Shown: positions 34,805 through 43,173, numbered from the stretch's first letter. The stretch: DNA of 64,000 nt from Fictibacillus marinisediminis (GCF_023149135.1 NZ_JAIWJX010000002.1:434001-498000); one strand, 5' to 3'. The notes: a model not told the origin generated them from the letters alone. Numbers and translations are program-made.

Positions 34805-35322
34805 AACTTTCTAAGCACATTCGGAAAATGGTAAACAGGGTTATGCATGTACCCTCGTGTTTTTACATTTCTTTTGCGCTCTGATTTGAAAAGATTTTTG
34901 TTCCCGTGGTAAAGAGAGATATACCAGATCTTCACCATCTTGTAGAACTCGCGATACTCACGGTTAGCCAATGAGAGATCTGGCGGAAATCCGATATCAT
35001 AGAGTCGCTCCATAAAGAAGGTTTCGGCAATCTTATCGGTTTCCTCGGAGATCTTCCCGCGCTTCACATCAAAACCTTTATGCTGCAACTGACGCTCGAA
35101 TCCATTCAGTGTATTTCCTCTGCAGAGCAGCACGGCTTCATCTTTTGGAACATTTAACTGGGTGAGAAGAGACATAATGTACTCTTCTTTAGAGGTTTTT
35201 AATGATGTTTCAGAGGGGAGCGGGACATAGACAGCCGCTTGTTCTCCCGTTTCTACTCTTCTGGCTGCGAACACTTCTCCTAATATGGGGCATCCATTTC
35301 CTGCATCATCTACTTCAATCAT
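34795..35322 (-). CDS. unrecognised 175-aa protein with RNase HII-like N-terminus
   Basis: I do not recognise the family. The N-terminus MIEVDDAGNGCPILGEVFAA closely resembles the first active-site strand of RNase HII (D-E-A-G-R-G-P...G-P-V-V-A-A). The following segments (EAVLLCRGNTLNGFERQL, then KISEETDKIAETFFMERL) could be the second strand with helices of an RNase H-like fold. The basic C-terminal tail (YHGNKNLFKSERKRNVKTRG) might bind nucleic acid. The gene stands alone between two plus-strand regions. The enzyme assignment is inference from one motif. Confidence 0.6.
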   Translation of the reverse strand: MIEVDDAGNGCPILGEVFAARRVETGEQAAVYVPLPSETSLKTSKEEYIMSLLTQLNVPKDEAVLLCRGNTLNGFERQLQHKGFDVKRGKISEETDKIAETFFMERLYDIGFPPDLSLANREYREFYKMVKIWYISLYHGNKNLFKSERKRNVKTRGYMHNPVYHFPNVLRKLFY

Positions 35323-35395
35323 TTAAAAGACTCTCCTGTGTATATTCTAATAGAACATTAACTCTCAGCTTCAGATGAAAGCCGTCTTTTTATTT

Positions 35396-35432
35396 GGCTC
35401 TTTTCTGAAAGATTGTTGCTTTGGGTTCACTT
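35396..35432 (+). repeat. family A repeat, left-end fragment
   Basis: GGCTCTTTTCTGAAAGATTG and the next TTGCTTTGGG match the left end of the family A elements; the rest is missing. Confidence 0.65.
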
Positions 35433-35504
35433 TCATTCTTAAAATTTCCTTTCGCATTGAAAATGTTACATCTTCCATTATACAGCAACCACTTAAATGA
35501 ACAA

Positions 35505-35541
35505 AAAAGCAGAAGTCTTTTTTACTGACTCCTGCTTACTA
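35505..35541 (-). terminator. terminator of the Gfo/Idh/MocA gene
   Basis: On the minus strand: AGCAGGAGTC / GACTTCTGCT stem followed by six T. Confidence 0.85.
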
Positions 35542-35551
35542 TCGGTTTGCT

Positions 35552-36520
35552 TTATTTTGTTTGTAATTGAGAAGAAAGAAGCTGTTCAAGAACTTTTTGT
35601 ACTTCCAATCCTTCAGAGAAGGTAATCAAGTCAGCTTCTTCTCCTTGGAACTTTTTCACGAACTGGTCAATCAAGCCTGCTCCACGGTTATTGTCTTCCA
35701 AGTCAATTTTCTTCAAGTCTTCATTGTCAGCCCCATAGTAGAGTTCACTCCAATTCACAAGAGAAAGAGTGCCTCTTGAGCCATAAAGAGTAAATTCAAT
35801 GTGCTCTTCCATGGCAATGTCACTGACAGCATCAATGGATACAACGGTTCCATCCTTTAGGGTCAATACCGCTGCTAAACTTTGTTCAGAAGAAACGCCA
35901 TCGGAGGGATAGTCAATCGTTGAAAATTTTACTTCCAGCTCGCCGAACAGGTGCTGGGTCAATTGCAGGAAATGCGGAAGGACTTCTTTTGTGAAGCCGC
36001 CCTGTTCCCGTAAGGCAATCCATTCTACGTTTTGCCATGCACGGGGCCACTGATGAAAGTAGGCAGATATTTTAATTCTTTTGATTTCTCCCAGGGAGCC
36101 GTTTACCACTTTTTCTTTCATGACTTGAAAAACATGCCGGTAAGGAGTAGGGAAGTTGATCGCATGAATGATGCCGCTCTGATCAGCCTTTCCTGCCATT
36201 TCCTCAGCTTCCTGCAGGGAGTTTGCCAGCGGTTTCTCACACAGGATGTGTTTTCCCTTTTTTACAGCATCCATCACGATAGGATGATGAAACTTGGGAG
36301 GAACGGCTATGTAAACGAGATCGATGAAATCATGATTGATGATTTCTTGATGATCTGTTGTCCAAGGAACCTGGTGGAATTCGTTTGAAACTTTCTGAGC
36401 CGCCTCGGGATTAATATCGCAAATGCCGACTATTTCGGTTTGAGGATGAAGGTCGAACTGCTGCAGAAGTCTTCTTCCCATCACTCCAATACCAATGACA
36501 CCAACCTTTAGTTTTTTCAT
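35552..36520 (-). CDS. Gfo/Idh/MocA-family oxidoreductase
   Basis: A 322-residue NAD(P)-dependent dehydrogenase. The Rossmann motif is VGVIGIGVMGRRLLQQF (residues 5-21), followed by VYIAVPPKFH and the conserved catalytic-lysine segment GKHILCEKPLANSL near residue 95. The C-terminal alpha/beta domain has GGFTKEVLPHFLQLTQHLFG. Substrates of the family are sugars, inositols and related polyols; none can be chosen here. It stands alone, flanked by two family A repeat copies. Confidence 0.9.
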   Translation of the reverse strand: MKKLKVGVIGIGVMGRRLLQQFDLHPQTEIVGICDINPEAAQKVSNEFHQVPWTTDHQEIINHDFIDLVYIAVPPKFHHPIVMDAVKKGKHILCEKPLANSLQEAEEMAGKADQSGIIHAINFPTPYRHVFQVMKEKVVNGSLGEIKRIKISAYFHQWPRAWQNVEWIALREQGGFTKEVLPHFLQLTQHLFGELEVKFSTIDYPSDGVSSEQSLAAVLTLKDGTVVSIDAVSDIAMEEHIEFTLYGSRGTLSLVNWSELYYGADNEDLKKIDLEDNNRGAGLIDQFVKKFQGEEADLITFSEGLEVQKVLEQLLSSQLQTK

Positions 36521-36543
36521 GAGTTATCTCCTTTTTAATCATC

Positions 36544-36662
36544 GGCTTTTTTCTAAAAGATTGTTGCTTTGGGGACATTTATGTATAACGCCCCGCGGAA
36601 AGCGAGCAGCCTGAAACGGATATCAATCACTCCCAAGAGCAGCAAAGGTTACGAAAACAGCC
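36544..36662 (+). repeat. family A repeat, internally deleted copy (119 bp)
   Basis: Both ends are present (GGCTTTTTTCTAAAAG and GGTTACGAAAACAGCC), but about 200 bp of core are missing; the break lies near 36588, where the left arm joins CCCCGCGGAAAGCGAGCAGC. Confidence 0.85.
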
Positions 36663-36810
36663 TAATCATCATATTTTTATTTTATCGCTGTTTGAACGAT
36701 CCGGCACTGCAATTATTGCGAAGAAAACGATCGCAATTTTTGATGTGAGATTTCTGCAGCTATGAATAAGGATAGAAGGAGATTGATTTCTTTGAAAAGA
36801 GGCGTTATTC

Positions 36811-38031
36811 ATGTGGAAATTCCATCCGCTCGCACGAGGGATCATTTTTGGAACATTTTTGGCACGTGCTGGCTTTTTTATGAGTCTTCCATTTTTGGGC
36901 ATCTATTTACACGAAGCTAAAGGCATTGACCCGGCAACTACAGGAGCGATTCTGGGAGTAAGTTTCTTTGTCAGCACCTTTGCGGGATTTATAGGTGGAA
37001 CCCTGTCGGACAGGGTAGGGAGATTTCCGTTGTTGTTTTTCTCTATGGTCCTCTGGGGAACGGTTTTTATTGGGTTTGCATTGGCTGAAAGTGTGTGGTT
37101 CTTTTTCGTATTGAATGCGCTAAACGGTTTGTGCAGGGCGGTGTTTGAGCCGATTGCCCGTGCTTTTTTAACCGATGTGACATCAAAGGAGGAGAGAGTG
37201 GCCGTTTTTAATGCCCGTTATTTTGCCATCAATGCCGGAGGCGCGATAGGTCCGCTCATCGGCCTGGGGCTGGGTGCTTCAAAAAGCTCTTTGCCATTTT
37301 TCATAAGTGCACTCATTTATTTTGTATACGGCCTGATCATTTTAAAGTGGACGTTCCATTATAAAAAGATATCCAAAGATAGAACGTCCTTGCCGGATGT
37401 TTCGTTTAGACACAGCTTAAAAGCTGTCGCTAAAGACAAAGTATTTACCTGTTTTTTGCTTGGTAATATTTTTGTGACGGGAGGCTATTCGCACCTCGAT
37501 ACGACGCTTGCTCAATATTTCGGTCATCAACATCTCAAGGTTTATTCGCTTTTATTTGTAGCGAATACGGTGTATATTTTGCTTTTTCAATATCCGATCG
37601 TACGGATGATGAAGCGGTTTGCGGCGCTCACTTCCTTAAAAGCGGGATGTCTTCTCTTCGGGTTGGGCCTGTTCGGGTTTGGGGTGTCTCATACTTTGCC
37701 TTTATTGATGCTGTCAATGTTCTTGTTTACGGCAGGAGAAATTCTATGTTTTATTATCGGTGATGTGTTAATCAGTGATATCGCACCGGATCATTTGCGC
37801 GGAGCGTATTTTGGAGCATCGGGTCTGCAGTTTCTCGGACAGGGTGCAAGCGCATGGGCAGGAGGGGTGCTGCTCAATGTATTGGGGTCGAGCCATGGCA
37901 TCATGATCTTTGGAATACTGGCTGGATTAACGGTGGCTGCCTTTCCGTTTTTTGAATATGGAGAGAAGCTGTCCCGACGCAATAAGAAATTAAACAGCAA
38001 CACGTGGAGTTTGGAGACAATGAAAAGCTGA
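36811..38031 (+). CDS. MFS transporter
   Basis: A 406-residue major facilitator protein with about 12 membrane segments. The conserved loop 2-3 motif A is visible as GGTLSDRVGRFPLLF (residues ~67-81), with a partial copy near the centre. The first half has INAGGAIGPLIGLGLG (motif C-like), suggesting an exporter. No substrate is evident. ATG 36811 has AAAGAGG 8 nt before it. It lies 65 bp upstream of an AraC-type regulator on the same strand, which may control it. Confidence 0.88.
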   Translation: MWKFHPLARGIIFGTFLARAGFFMSLPFLGIYLHEAKGIDPATTGAILGVSFFVSTFAGFIGGTLSDRVGRFPLLFFSMVLWGTVFIGFALAESVWFFFVLNALNGLCRAVFEPIARAFLTDVTSKEERVAVFNARYFAINAGGAIGPLIGLGLGASKSSLPFFISALIYFVYGLIILKWTFHYKKISKDRTSLPDVSFRHSLKAVAKDKVFTCFLLGNIFVTGGYSHLDTTLAQYFGHQHLKVYSLLFVANTVYILLFQYPIVRMMKRFAALTSLKAGCLLFGLGLFGFGVSHTLPLLMLSMFLFTAGEILCFIIGDVLISDIAPDHLRGAYFGASGLQFLGQGASAWAGGVLLNVLGSSHGIMIFGILAGLTVAAFPFFEYGEKLSRRNKKLNSNTWSLETMKS

Positions 38032-38095
38032 AGACCGAGGAAGGTAGGAAGGTGTATACTAGAAGAAAAAGGCAATTGGGATAAGGAGACGGAAC

Positions 38096-38920
38096 ATGAG
38101 AGTCCTGAACTTAAAGCTGGCCAACAGCAAATTAATGATGACTCATTTGCCCCCTTTTTCTTCAGACCCTGTAAAGCACGATCATGGCGGAGATTATCAG
38201 ATTACGATTCCGATTTCGGGAAGCCCTTTTATTGAAATTGAAAAGCAAACACGTTCAATGAATAAAGCGTTGAGAGTGATTACTTCACCAGGAGAAGCTC
38301 ATTTTCATTATACAGGTGAAAGCGAAAGCAGACTGTTGCTGATTAATCTGCAAAAAGAATTCGTCGATCACGTGGCATCGGCCCGTCTTCAAGTATGCCA
38401 TATCGATACGGCATTTCGAACATATGGGGAAAACTCATCTGAAAAGCTTGTGAAGATCGCGAACGACATCATCCAGACCAATCTGTTAAATGAAGTCGCT
38501 TCTGGCAAGTTGGAAGAATTGGAGTGGGCGCTGGCAGATACCTTGCTTGCCATCCAGGAAGGTTCGCATAGCGAAAAGTGGCGAAAAGAAATTACGCTGA
38601 ATGATCATCCGTTGATAAAAAACGTCCTCTCCTTTATCCATGAGCACTATGCCAGTGAACTGTCATTGGAGGAATTGGCCAAAGCATCCAGGCTGAGCAA
38701 GTATCATTTTATACGAACGTTTAAAGAGGCTGCAGGCTGCACCCCCGGCCAGTATGTTACAAAAGTCAGGCTGGAAAGGGCTATAGATCTTTTGCGTACA
38801 ACTGGGCTGGATATTACAACGATTGGATTTGCCGTGGGGTTCGGCAGCTTAACGACATTTGAACGATCGTTTAAAAAGGGATATGGCTGTTCTGTATCGC
38901 ACTATCGAAAGTCGCTTTAA
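38096..38920 (+). CDS. AraC-family regulator
   Basis: A 274-residue regulator: an N-terminal cupin-like sensor (HDHGGDYQITIPISG...) and a C-terminal pair of HTHs in residues ~175-270. HTH 1 is LSLEELAKASRLSKYHFIRTF; HTH 2 is LDITTIGFAVGFGSLTTFER followed by SFKKGYGCSVSHYR. The ligand is unknown. AAGGAGACGGAAC precedes ATG 38096. It follows the MFS gene by 64 bp, so co-transcription and control of that exporter are plausible. Confidence 0.9.
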   Translation: MRVLNLKLANSKLMMTHLPPFSSDPVKHDHGGDYQITIPISGSPFIEIEKQTRSMNKALRVITSPGEAHFHYTGESESRLLLINLQKEFVDHVASARLQVCHIDTAFRTYGENSSEKLVKIANDIIQTNLLNEVASGKLEELEWALADTLLAIQEGSHSEKWRKEITLNDHPLIKNVLSFIHEHYASELSLEELAKASRLSKYHFIRTFKEAAGCTPGQYVTKVRLERAIDLLRTTGLDITTIGFAVGFGSLTTFERSFKKGYGCSVSHYRKSL

Positions 38921-38955
38921 TACAAGAGAAAAAAGCCTGGAGGAATCCAAGCTCT

Positions 38956-39087
38956 TTATTGCTTTTTGATTAGTTTTTCTAATTCAGCGACTTTTTGTTC
39001 CAGCTGCTTTATTTTTTTAGTTGCATTCATTGCCGTCACAAATCCCATTAGTCCGAAGACAAATCCTATAAGTGCGTAGGTTTGCAC
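38956..39087 (-). CDS. 43-residue membrane/coiled-coil peptide
   Basis: A small gene starting at GTG 39087, with GGGAGG 8 nt upstream. The product begins MQTYALIGFVFGLMGFVTAM (one membrane segment) and ends NATKKIKQLEQKVAELEKLI KKQ, a charged heptad-like helix ready to form a coiled coil. It lies 27 bp after the DUF2500 gene on the same strand, so the two form an operon. The architecture resembles small bitopic accessory proteins; the function is unknown. Confidence 0.75.
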   Translation of the reverse strand: MQTYALIGFVFGLMGFVTAMNATKKIKQLEQKVAELEKLIKKQ

Positions 39088-39114
39088 CGTAAATCCTCCC
39101 AATACGAATAAATG

Positions 39115-39492
39115 TTAATGAATTTCGGCTTGAACATCCCGGCTGAAACCTAGATATCTCGTACCCTGAAAGCTCAGTTCGCCTGTATCGCCTTCAACCA
39201 GCATACCAAATTCGTTACCTTTAACCTCAAGTTCCATCCGGTCTCCGCTTTCAACCTGGAACGTTACATAGTAATCGTTATGAGCAGAGGTTTCCCCACC
39301 GCCGCGTATAGAGGTTCGTTTAGTAACGACTTTAGCCTTTACCGATAATTTGGGTGAATTGTTGTTTTTATTCCATTGTGAAAGGCTGCTGACTATGCCT
39401 ATTATAATAACAGAAATAATAATAACAAAAATAATTCCAATAAAAATGGGACCGAACTGAAACATAAAATCCCCTGCTGGATCGTCGAACAT
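39115..39492 (-). CDS. DUF2500 membrane-anchored protein
   Basis: A 125-residue protein with one N-terminal membrane segment (FGPIFIGIIFVIIISVIIIG) and a beta-rich soluble domain: VKAKVVTKRTSIRGG, YYVTFQVESGDRMELEVKG, GDTGELSFQGTRYLGFSR. These are DUF2500 marks; the domain is OB/SH3-like with unknown function. It is the first gene of a small operon with the 43-residue peptide encoded downstream. Confidence 0.85.
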   Translation of the reverse strand: MFDDPAGDFMFQFGPIFIGIIFVIIISVIIIGIVSSLSQWNKNNNSPKLSVKAKVVTKRTSIRGGGETSAHNDYYVTFQVESGDRMELEVKGNEFGMLVEGDTGELSFQGTRYLGFSRDVQAEIH

Positions 39493-39653
39493 CTTACATC
39501 CCCCTGATGTATTTTTTCCCTTATTTTAACATTTAGGAGTTTGTATTTGAAATACTTCTTTAAAATTTTGGTTTTATATGAAACTTTTTGTTATCCTTTT
39601 CGTATATGTAAGAGTTGAGATTTAAGATTACTAAATGGAAGAAGGAATAGAGA

Positions 39654-40094
39654 ATGTTAAAGAAGATTATTGCGGCTACCTTGGTTATGACGTTTGTATT
39701 GATGCCTGTGAAAGATATTGTTTTCCATGATCAGTCACAAACGGTAAGTGCGAAAGGCTATCGTTCGGGGGTAAAATCCTTTAACTCTGGTGGTAAAAGC
39801 AGCAACAACTCATTTTTTCAAAATAAGAGCCAAAACAAGCAAAAAAGCTTTTTCAACAAAAATAATAGCTATTCTGCGAAAGCTAAAAAGGGCGGATTCA
39901 TGAAAGGCCTGATCTATGGCGGAATCGCTGGTATGCTTTTCGGTGGACTGTTAGGGAACCTTGGCGCTTTTGGTTCATTCCTTGGGTTAATGATTAACAT
40001 TATCGCTGTTCTTATCATCATTTCCCTCATATCGAGAATCTTTGCGAACTTAAGAAACAGCCGTAAACCAAAGGATGACCGATGGAACAGATAA
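39654..40094 (+). CDS. hypothetical membrane protein (YxcE/Tim44-N-like layout)
   Basis: A 146-residue protein: signal-like N-terminus (KKIIAATLVMTFVLMPVKDI), a low-complexity region of about 50 residues rich in Ser, Asn, Lys and Phe, then a Gly-rich segment GGFMKGLIYGGIAGMLFGGLLG and a second hydrophobic helix IIAVLIIISLISRIFA. The layout looks like the N-terminal part of bacterial Tim44-like membrane proteins, without the C-terminal Tim44 domain. Function unknown. It overlaps the next gene (DUF2653) by 13 bp, so the two are co-expressed. Confidence 0.7.
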   Translation: MLKKIIAATLVMTFVLMPVKDIVFHDQSQTVSAKGYRSGVKSFNSGGKSSNNSFFQNKSQNKQKSFFNKNNSYSAKAKKGGFMKGLIYGGIAGMLFGGLLGNLGAFGSFLGLMINIIAVLIIISLISRIFANLRNSRKPKDDRWNR

Positions 40095-40378
40095 TGCTAT
40101 ACGAGCAGGACATTATTAATGCTCTCTGCCTGTTCCACGCTCATAAAAAGGAAGTGGAGGCGGAAGATGTTCAAGTCGAACTTCTATATGATGACGATTA
40201 CGGTTTTTCTGCAGAAGTGCATGTGGCTGGCAGGAAACAAGTGTTAATTGAAGCTAATCTGATTGAAGCCATCCGCTTCTATTTGGATAACCATATGAAT
40301 ATTAATTCCATTTCAGCTGGCCTGGAATTGGTCCTGGATGACGAAGAAGGCATTGTGGCTTACGTTAGAACCAGATAA
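40082..40378 (+). CDS. DUF2653 protein (YxcD-like)
   Basis: A 98-residue soluble acidic protein matching the DUF2653 pattern: YEQDIINALCLFHAHKKEVE, then DVQVELLYDDDYGFSAEVHV and LIEANLIEAIRFYLDNHMN. B. subtilis YxcD is of this family; its role is unknown. The start lies within the 3' end of the membrane-protein gene, so translation is coupled. A strong terminator follows. Confidence 0.85.
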   Translation: MEQIMLYEQDIINALCLFHAHKKEVEAEDVQVELLYDDDYGFSAEVHVAGRKQVLIEANLIEAIRFYLDNHMNINSISAGLELVLDDEEGIVAYVRTR

Positions 40379-40380
40379 AA

Positions 40381-40415
40381 GAAAACACCAATCTTTTAGG
40401 GATTGGTGTTTTTTG
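40381..40415. terminator. bidirectional terminator between convergent genes
   Basis: AACACCAATC / GATTGGTGTT stem with T or A runs at both sides. Confidence 0.9.
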
Positions 40416-40899
40416 CGTTTTGCAGGAAGGAATCAGGCATGACAACTGCGGTGACTTCTCCTTTTACACAGAGAGTTTCACCGGCAAACACTTCAGTAGG
40501 TACCTTCCATTTCTTCAGATGAACTTCTTCCGGCGTTCCGATAGCTTTCAATGCTATGCCATGCGGGGTAGGTTTCATAAAATCAACCTTCAGCGAGGCT
40601 GTTACAAATCGAGGTGGTTCTGCGCCGTCACCAGGTTCATGGCCATTTTTCCGGTGAAGGGCGAGAGCAGCTGAACCGGTTCCATGGCAATCAATCAGGG
40701 AGGCAATTACTCCGCCGTATACAAACCCCGGTACAGCCGTATGCTCGGGCTGAGGTGTGTAGATCGTTTCGGTCTTTTCTCCATTCCATCTTGTCTTGAA
40801 ATGGTGGCCATCTTCATTCAGCTTTCCACATCCATAACACCATGAATAATCGTCAGGATACACTTCCTGAACGGCTTTTTGTTCTGCCAATACACTCAC
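40396..40899 (-). CDS. PaaI/hotdog-fold thioesterase
   Basis: A 167-residue hotdog-fold protein. It has GCGKLNEDGHHFKTRW with a Cys-x-x-Cys-like start (WCYGCG), the active-site segment VPGFVYGGVIASLIDCHGTGSA, the strand FVTASLKVDFMKPTPHG, and a final strand LCVKGEVTAVVM. It likely hydrolyses acyl-CoA esters; the substrate is unknown. Monocistronic, with its 3' end at a bidirectional terminator. Confidence 0.87.
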   Translation of the reverse strand: MSVLAEQKAVQEVYPDDYSWCYGCGKLNEDGHHFKTRWNGEKTETIYTPQPEHTAVPGFVYGGVIASLIDCHGTGSAALALHRKNGHEPGDGAEPPRFVTASLKVDFMKPTPHGIALKAIGTPEEVHLKKWKVPTEVFAGETLCVKGEVTAVVMPDSFLQNAKNTNP

Positions 40900-41053
40900 T
40901 CCGTTTCTTTGCGGCTCATATGTTTCTTTCCACAGGTTTAGCTGATATTCCTTGTTTACCTTTTAAAAAGACATAGTTTATTTGAAAGTACCTTTTGGAT
41001 GGTAGACAAATCGTTAGTATACTTTAGTTAAGTATAAACAGTGAGGTGAAGAG

Positions 41054-41593
41054 ATGGTGAAGGAAAGAAAAGTAATCGTATATATTGCAGCCAGTCTTGA
41101 TGGATTTATCGCTAAGAAGGATGACGATATCAGCTTCCTGTCGATGGTGGAACAGCCTGATGAGGACTACGGGTATGGGGAATTTGTGAGGACGGTCGAT
41201 ACAGTGATCATGGGGAGAAAAACGTATGATAAAGTGCTATCCTTTGGGATTGATTTTCCTCATAAGGAGAGAAAGTGCTATGTGCTCTCAAAGACCAAGA
41301 AGGATACGGACGAAAATGTGGAGTTTTACAACGGAAACCTTAATGAACTGATTCATACCCTGAAAAATGAAGAAGGAAAGAACATTTTTATTGATGGCGG
41401 GGCAGGGGCGATTAAAGAGTTAAAAGAACAAAATCTTATTGATGAGTACGTGATTTCGATCATTCCTGTTTTGTTAGGGAACGGAATTCGGTTGTTTGCA
41501 GAAACGGAGAATGAAAGCAGACTTCAGTTTGTAGAGAGCAAGACGTTCGATACAGGACTGGTACAGCTGCATTATCGGACTTTTAAAGATTAA
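41054..41593 (+). CDS. RibD_C/dihydrofolate-reductase-family protein
   Basis: A 179-residue DHFR-fold reductase (YyaP/YwjB type): VIVYIAASLDGFIAKKDDDISFL at the N-terminus, TVIMGRKTYDKVLSFG for the cofactor-binding part, then IFIDGGAGAIKEL and YVISIIPVLLGNGIRLF near the C-terminus. The physiological substrate is unknown, and true folate or riboflavin activity is not implied. GTGAGGTGAAGAG precedes ATG 41054. A terminator and a dispersed repeat follow. Confidence 0.88.
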   Translation: MVKERKVIVYIAASLDGFIAKKDDDISFLSMVEQPDEDYGYGEFVRTVDTVIMGRKTYDKVLSFGIDFPHKERKCYVLSKTKKDTDENVEFYNGNLNELIHTLKNEEGKNIFIDGGAGAIKELKEQNLIDEYVISIIPVLLGNGIRLFAETENESRLQFVESKTFDTGLVQLHYRTFKD

Positions 41594-41600
41594 TAATACT

Positions 41601-41624
41601 AAGGTTGCTTCGGCAGCCTTTTTA
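41601..41624 (+). terminator. rho-independent terminator
   Basis: AAGGTTGC-TTCG-GCAGCCTT with a UUCG-type tetraloop, followed by T. The family A repeat starts 5 bp later. Confidence 0.8.
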
Positions 41625-41628
41625 TTTT

Positions 41629-41910
41629 GGCTCTTTTCTAAAAGCTTGTTGCTTTGGGGACATTTCTGTATAGAACCTTCATTGACAAGTTGATTGGAGT
41701 GCAAGGTGCGAGACTCCTCGAAAATGCATTTCACATTTTCTTCGTGCGATATAACGCTGCCGAAGCCTTCCTTGTCCTGCGGGAGAAGCGGGACAGGTGA
41801 GAACCGCAGGCGCCTGCGCCGGTAAGGCTCACCGCCCGCCCCGCGGAAAGCGAGCATCCTGAAACGGAAATCAACCACTCCTAAGAGCAACAAAGGTTAC
41901 AAAAACAGCC
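41629..41910 (+). repeat. dispersed repeat, family A copy 3 (282 bp)
   Basis: A complete copy with both ends (GGCTCTTTTCTAAAAG and GGTTACAAAAACAGCC). Its core from GATTGGAGTGCAAGG to GCGAGCATCCTG reads the same as at 56239-56466. Confidence 0.88.
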
Positions 41911-41919
41911 TTTATTTTA

Positions 41920-41959
41920 TTGAATATTCCTTTACAAGAATATTCAATTGGGGTTATAT
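41920..41959 (+). promoter_or_regulatory. promoter and operator of the ArsR/SRPBCC pair
   Basis: TTGAATATTC (41920-41929) and GAATATTCAA (41938-41947) form a perfect inverted repeat. TTTACA (41931-41936), 18 nt and TATATT form the promoter, so the right arm covers the spacer. Likely bound by the ArsR-type product. Confidence 0.75.
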
Positions 41960-41983
41960 TAGATGTGAAAGGAGAAACGATCG

Positions 41984-42319
41984 ATGAGCGCGAACATCAA
42001 TGCCACATTATCTGCACTTGCCGAGCCTAAGCGCTTACAAATGATTGAGCTATTGCGTGAAGGTCCTCTCACTGTAGGGGAAATTGCTGAACGGCTTGGC
42101 CTTCTCCAACCACAAACTTCCAAACACCTCAGAGTTTTAAATCAAGCTGGATTTGTCGAGGTTCATGCTATTGCTAATAGGCGGATCTACAAGCTGTCTC
42201 AGCAGCCTTTCAAGGATTTGAATAAATGGCTAGGATCCTTCAAGAACGTTTGGGAGGAACGATTTGATCGTTTGGATGACTATTTACGTGAGATGCAAGA
42301 AAAAACGGATGAAACTTAA
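41984..42319 (+). CDS. ArsR-family winged-helix regulator
   Basis: A 111-residue regulator: AEPKRLQMIELLREGPLTVG then EIAERLGLLQPQTSKHLRVL (recognition helix) and the wing VHAIANRRIYKLS. No metal-binding Cys pair is present in the recognition helix, so it belongs to the SRPBCC-linked type rather than the metal-sensing one. It is translated 12 bp upstream of an SRPBCC gene; the pair likely responds to a hydrophobic ligand. A palindrome in its own promoter suggests autorepression. Confidence 0.9.
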   Translation: MSANINATLSALAEPKRLQMIELLREGPLTVGEIAERLGLLQPQTSKHLRVLNQAGFVEVHAIANRRIYKLSQQPFKDLNKWLGSFKNVWEERFDRLDDYLREMQEKTDET

Positions 42320-42331
42320 GGAGGAATTGAA

Positions 42332-42856
42332 ATGTCTGTAAACTATGGAACAAAATCTTTGAAAACGGCTGTAGAAGGTAAGGTTCTTATGATTGAGAGA
42401 GTATTTAATGCTCCGAAAGATATTGTCTTCAAGGCTTTCTCTCAGCCTGAACACCTTTCAAGATGGTGGGGCCCGAAAGGCTGGGAAACTGATATTCGAC
42501 AGTTTGACTTTCAGCCCGGCGGCGTATGGCTGTATTGCATGAAATGCGTGGATAAGAACCAAGGAGATTTTTACGGCCAGGAGTCTTGCGGCAAAGCGGT
42601 GTATCAAGAGATTGTTGCACCTGAGAAGGTTGTTTACAAAGATTTTTTTACTGATGGAGAAGGAAATGAGATGGAAGGCATGCCAGGGATGCTGGTGACC
42701 CTCGAGTTTACGGAGTACGAAGGTGCAACGAAAGTAATTACTCGCAGCGAATTTGTGACAGAAGAAGCGCTTAAGCAAGTCAAGGACATGGGTGTCGTCG
42801 AAGGATTCTCCTCCCAAATGGAACGTCTTGACGATCTTTTGGAGCAGCTGCAATAA
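42332..42856 (+). CDS. SRPBCC/AHSA1 protein paired with ArsR
   Basis: A 174-residue helix-grip protein: IERVFNAPKDIVFKAFSQPEHLSRWWGPKGW near the N-terminus (the A-F-x-x-P-E-x-L-x-x-W-W signature), then GGVWLYCMKC, ITRSEFVTEEALKQVKDMGV and a C-terminal helix. AHSA1-type proteins bind hydrophobic ligands; no enzyme is proven. AAGGAGG precedes ATG 42332. It is the second gene of the ArsR pair; the same arrangement occurs on the minus strand at 46867-47644. Confidence 0.9.
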   Translation: MSVNYGTKSLKTAVEGKVLMIERVFNAPKDIVFKAFSQPEHLSRWWGPKGWETDIRQFDFQPGGVWLYCMKCVDKNQGDFYGQESCGKAVYQEIVAPEKVVYKDFFTDGEGNEMEGMPGMLVTLEFTEYEGATKVITRSEFVTEEALKQVKDMGVVEGFSSQMERLDDLLEQLQ

Positions 42857-42872
42857 GCGATTGATATTAGTA

Positions 42873-43094
42873 GGGGCTGTCCGGAAAGTCAGAGCAAATT
42901 GACTTTCTGGAAGCTTTTTTTGTTTGCGCCAAACATCTTCAGAGAAAAGTTGATTGTAGTGGAAGGTGCGAGACTCCTACGGGACGAGCGTGGCAGGTGA
43001 AACCCGCAGGCGCATGAGCCGAGGGGTTCAGCGCACGCCCCGTGGAAAGCGAGCAGCCTGGAACAGAAATCAACCCCTTTCAGATAGACAGCCT
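42873..43094 (+). repeat. dispersed repeat, family B copy 2
   Basis: GGCTGTCC at the left and AGACAGCC at the right. The left end folds as a terminator-like hairpin (CCGGAAAGTCA / TTGACTTTCTGG, then a T run) that may end the ArsR/SRPBCC transcript. It aligns with the reverse complement of 7453-7680. Confidence 0.85.
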
Positions 43095-43173
43095 GTTTCA
43101 CAGCTAGGCTGATTGGCCATGTCTATTTTATATATTAGAATGAAAGCAAGACACATAGACAGGAGCACCTAGA

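Noticed and set aside
41474..41893. Open frames inside the family A repeats with similar products (also at 22214-22573 and 56211-56450)
   Set aside because: They follow the repeat, have no RBS, and their similarity is explained by the repeated DNA itself.
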